From assembly GCA_021775095.1 (NCBI GenBank), contig JAJFII010000042.1:1-64000 (forward strand): DNA of 64,000 bases. The letters run 5' to 3'. The DNA is from Rhodospirillales bacterium. GTDB taxonomy: Bacteria; Pseudomonadota; Alphaproteobacteria; Rhodospirillales; Casp-alpha2. The position numbers and the translations under genes are program-made. Below, one piece after another: positions 63,347 to 64,000 of the stretch. Under the pieces are notes generated by a model. The model worked only from the letters and a program-made list of their open reading frames with translations, ran no database searches and was not told the DNA's origin. Each line of letters begins with the position of its first letter. The stretch's first letter is position 1.

Positions 63347-64000
63347 TGCCTGATATCCAATTGTTTATTAATCCGCGTTTGATGGGGTACCAGGGTGCAG
63401 TAGGGAAAGATGCCAGCATCAAAGTCCCCTCCATATTAGCAAATAGCGGAAGTTTTGACGTGGAATCGTGTGATCTTCTATCCGTGGATAGGGCTGACAT
63501 GTCACGCGCCGGGCAACGGTCAAGATGAAACCCTATACACCAAAGTTCGCAAGAACTGATATGTCAAAAAGCCGTCTCAATGCCTACCTTTAACGGGATG
63601 GACCAGGCCACCGCTTCGCTAATAAAAAATCTGAGTGGAGCGAATTGCAAAAATGCGTGGTCGGGCCGACATCTGAAAGGGGGGATCCGCCAGAGATGGG
63701 GGCATCCGACCACGGCGACCGAAGTTACAAAACCCTTTGCCATGCGCCTGGCGCGCAGGTCCTTGGGCAGTCCCGATCCAACCCGAAATGACAAACGACA
63801 ATTGGCGATGGCAATTTCTCGGGAAATATGTGGCACACAGGTCTGTGCGACTTCATTGACAAAAGTCAGGGAAGAGTTGGCCCTTTCACCAATCTCACGG
63901 ACCGCGTTGGCGTTCATGCACACACTTGCACCCCTACCATCATCAGCGCAAAACAGCCGGCGCCAAATTGCGTTGTATTGATGAACAGATGGCTTGGCAT
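63347..64000. other. Right-hand end with no supported gene
   Basis: About 650 bp. Both strands carry 120-133 codon frames between 63564 and 63981 that overlap each other. Neither has a recognisable motif or ribosome site, and I cannot choose between them. No repeat, RNA gene or terminator was recognised. Confidence 0.4.

Noticed and set aside
1-64000. tRNA, rRNA or riboswitch genes in the intergenic gaps
   Set aside because: The gaps were read for cloverleaf and known riboswitch patterns and none was convincing; a tRNAscan-SE/Infernal run would be decisive.

Overview
The window is chromosomal DNA from an alphaproteobacterium, most likely a Rhodospirillales-type organism. The evidence is the set of lineage-typical conserved genes and gene orders (DUF1285 next to a CoA-type Nudix hydrolase, DUF6111 and CCA-adding enzyme; DUF1491; a petABC bc1 operon; TrmL-HemF-PanE). 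It is dense, with short intergenic gaps and many stop/start overlaps. No rRNA, tRNA, CRISPR array, prophage or complete insertion sequence was recognised.

Layout. 1-5415 (minus): MoxR ATPase, DUF58, a BatA/DUF4159 protein and a partial membrane protein, a stress or envelope chaperone-type operon. 5484-9945 (plus): DUF1285, Nudix, DUF6111, GyrI-like, CCA transferase, SGNH hydrolase, PilZ. 9949-12257 (minus): panE, hemF, trmL. 12324-15199 (plus): a leader with a 7-codon ORF and a terminator-like hairpin, then petABC and a clear terminator. 15215-21458: GNAT, PhyH dioxygenase, alpha/beta hydrolase, aldolase/dehydrogenase fusion, alpha-carbonic anhydrase, SPOR lipoprotein. 21576-25832 (minus): a methylthioadenosine salvage cluster (mtnA, mtnP) interleaved with a GNAT, a membrane methyltransferase and a dienelactone hydrolase, then a nuclease-like protein.

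26036-29483 is the most unusual region. It holds an exported protein with about 38 cysteines in Cys-Asn-Pro-Cys repeats fused to a cytochrome P460-type haem domain, a small cupredoxin and a chemoreceptor. 29775-36895 has DUF1491, parvulin, a Sel1 protein, an outer-membrane barrel, a DMT transporter and malic enzyme. 37181-42604 is a type I secretion system (TolC, ABC, HlyD) plus an exported unknown, with no recognisable substrate. 42699-46677 has a tungsten/molybdenum aldehyde oxidoreductase, a MoaD-like protein and a MarR/PAS regulator. 46761-53567 has creatininase, mnmC (with no canonical start codon), a response regulator, glnS and adenine deaminase. 53706-55240 has two unknown genes separated by a 265-bp MITE-like element flanked by TA.

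55340-63346 looks like a low-oxygen module. FNR/FixK-type TTGA-N6-TCAA boxes lie upstream of a universal stress protein gene and of a persulfide-dioxygenase-like/P-type ATPase pair. A one-mismatch version lies upstream of a small candidate ORF and, further off, an ADP-forming acyl-CoA synthetase/acetyltransferase. The metallo-hydrolase has lost its HxHxDH metal-binding segment by what appears to be an in-frame deletion. The last 650 bp hold no gene I can defend. All product names come from reading motifs in the translated sequence; no database search was run.
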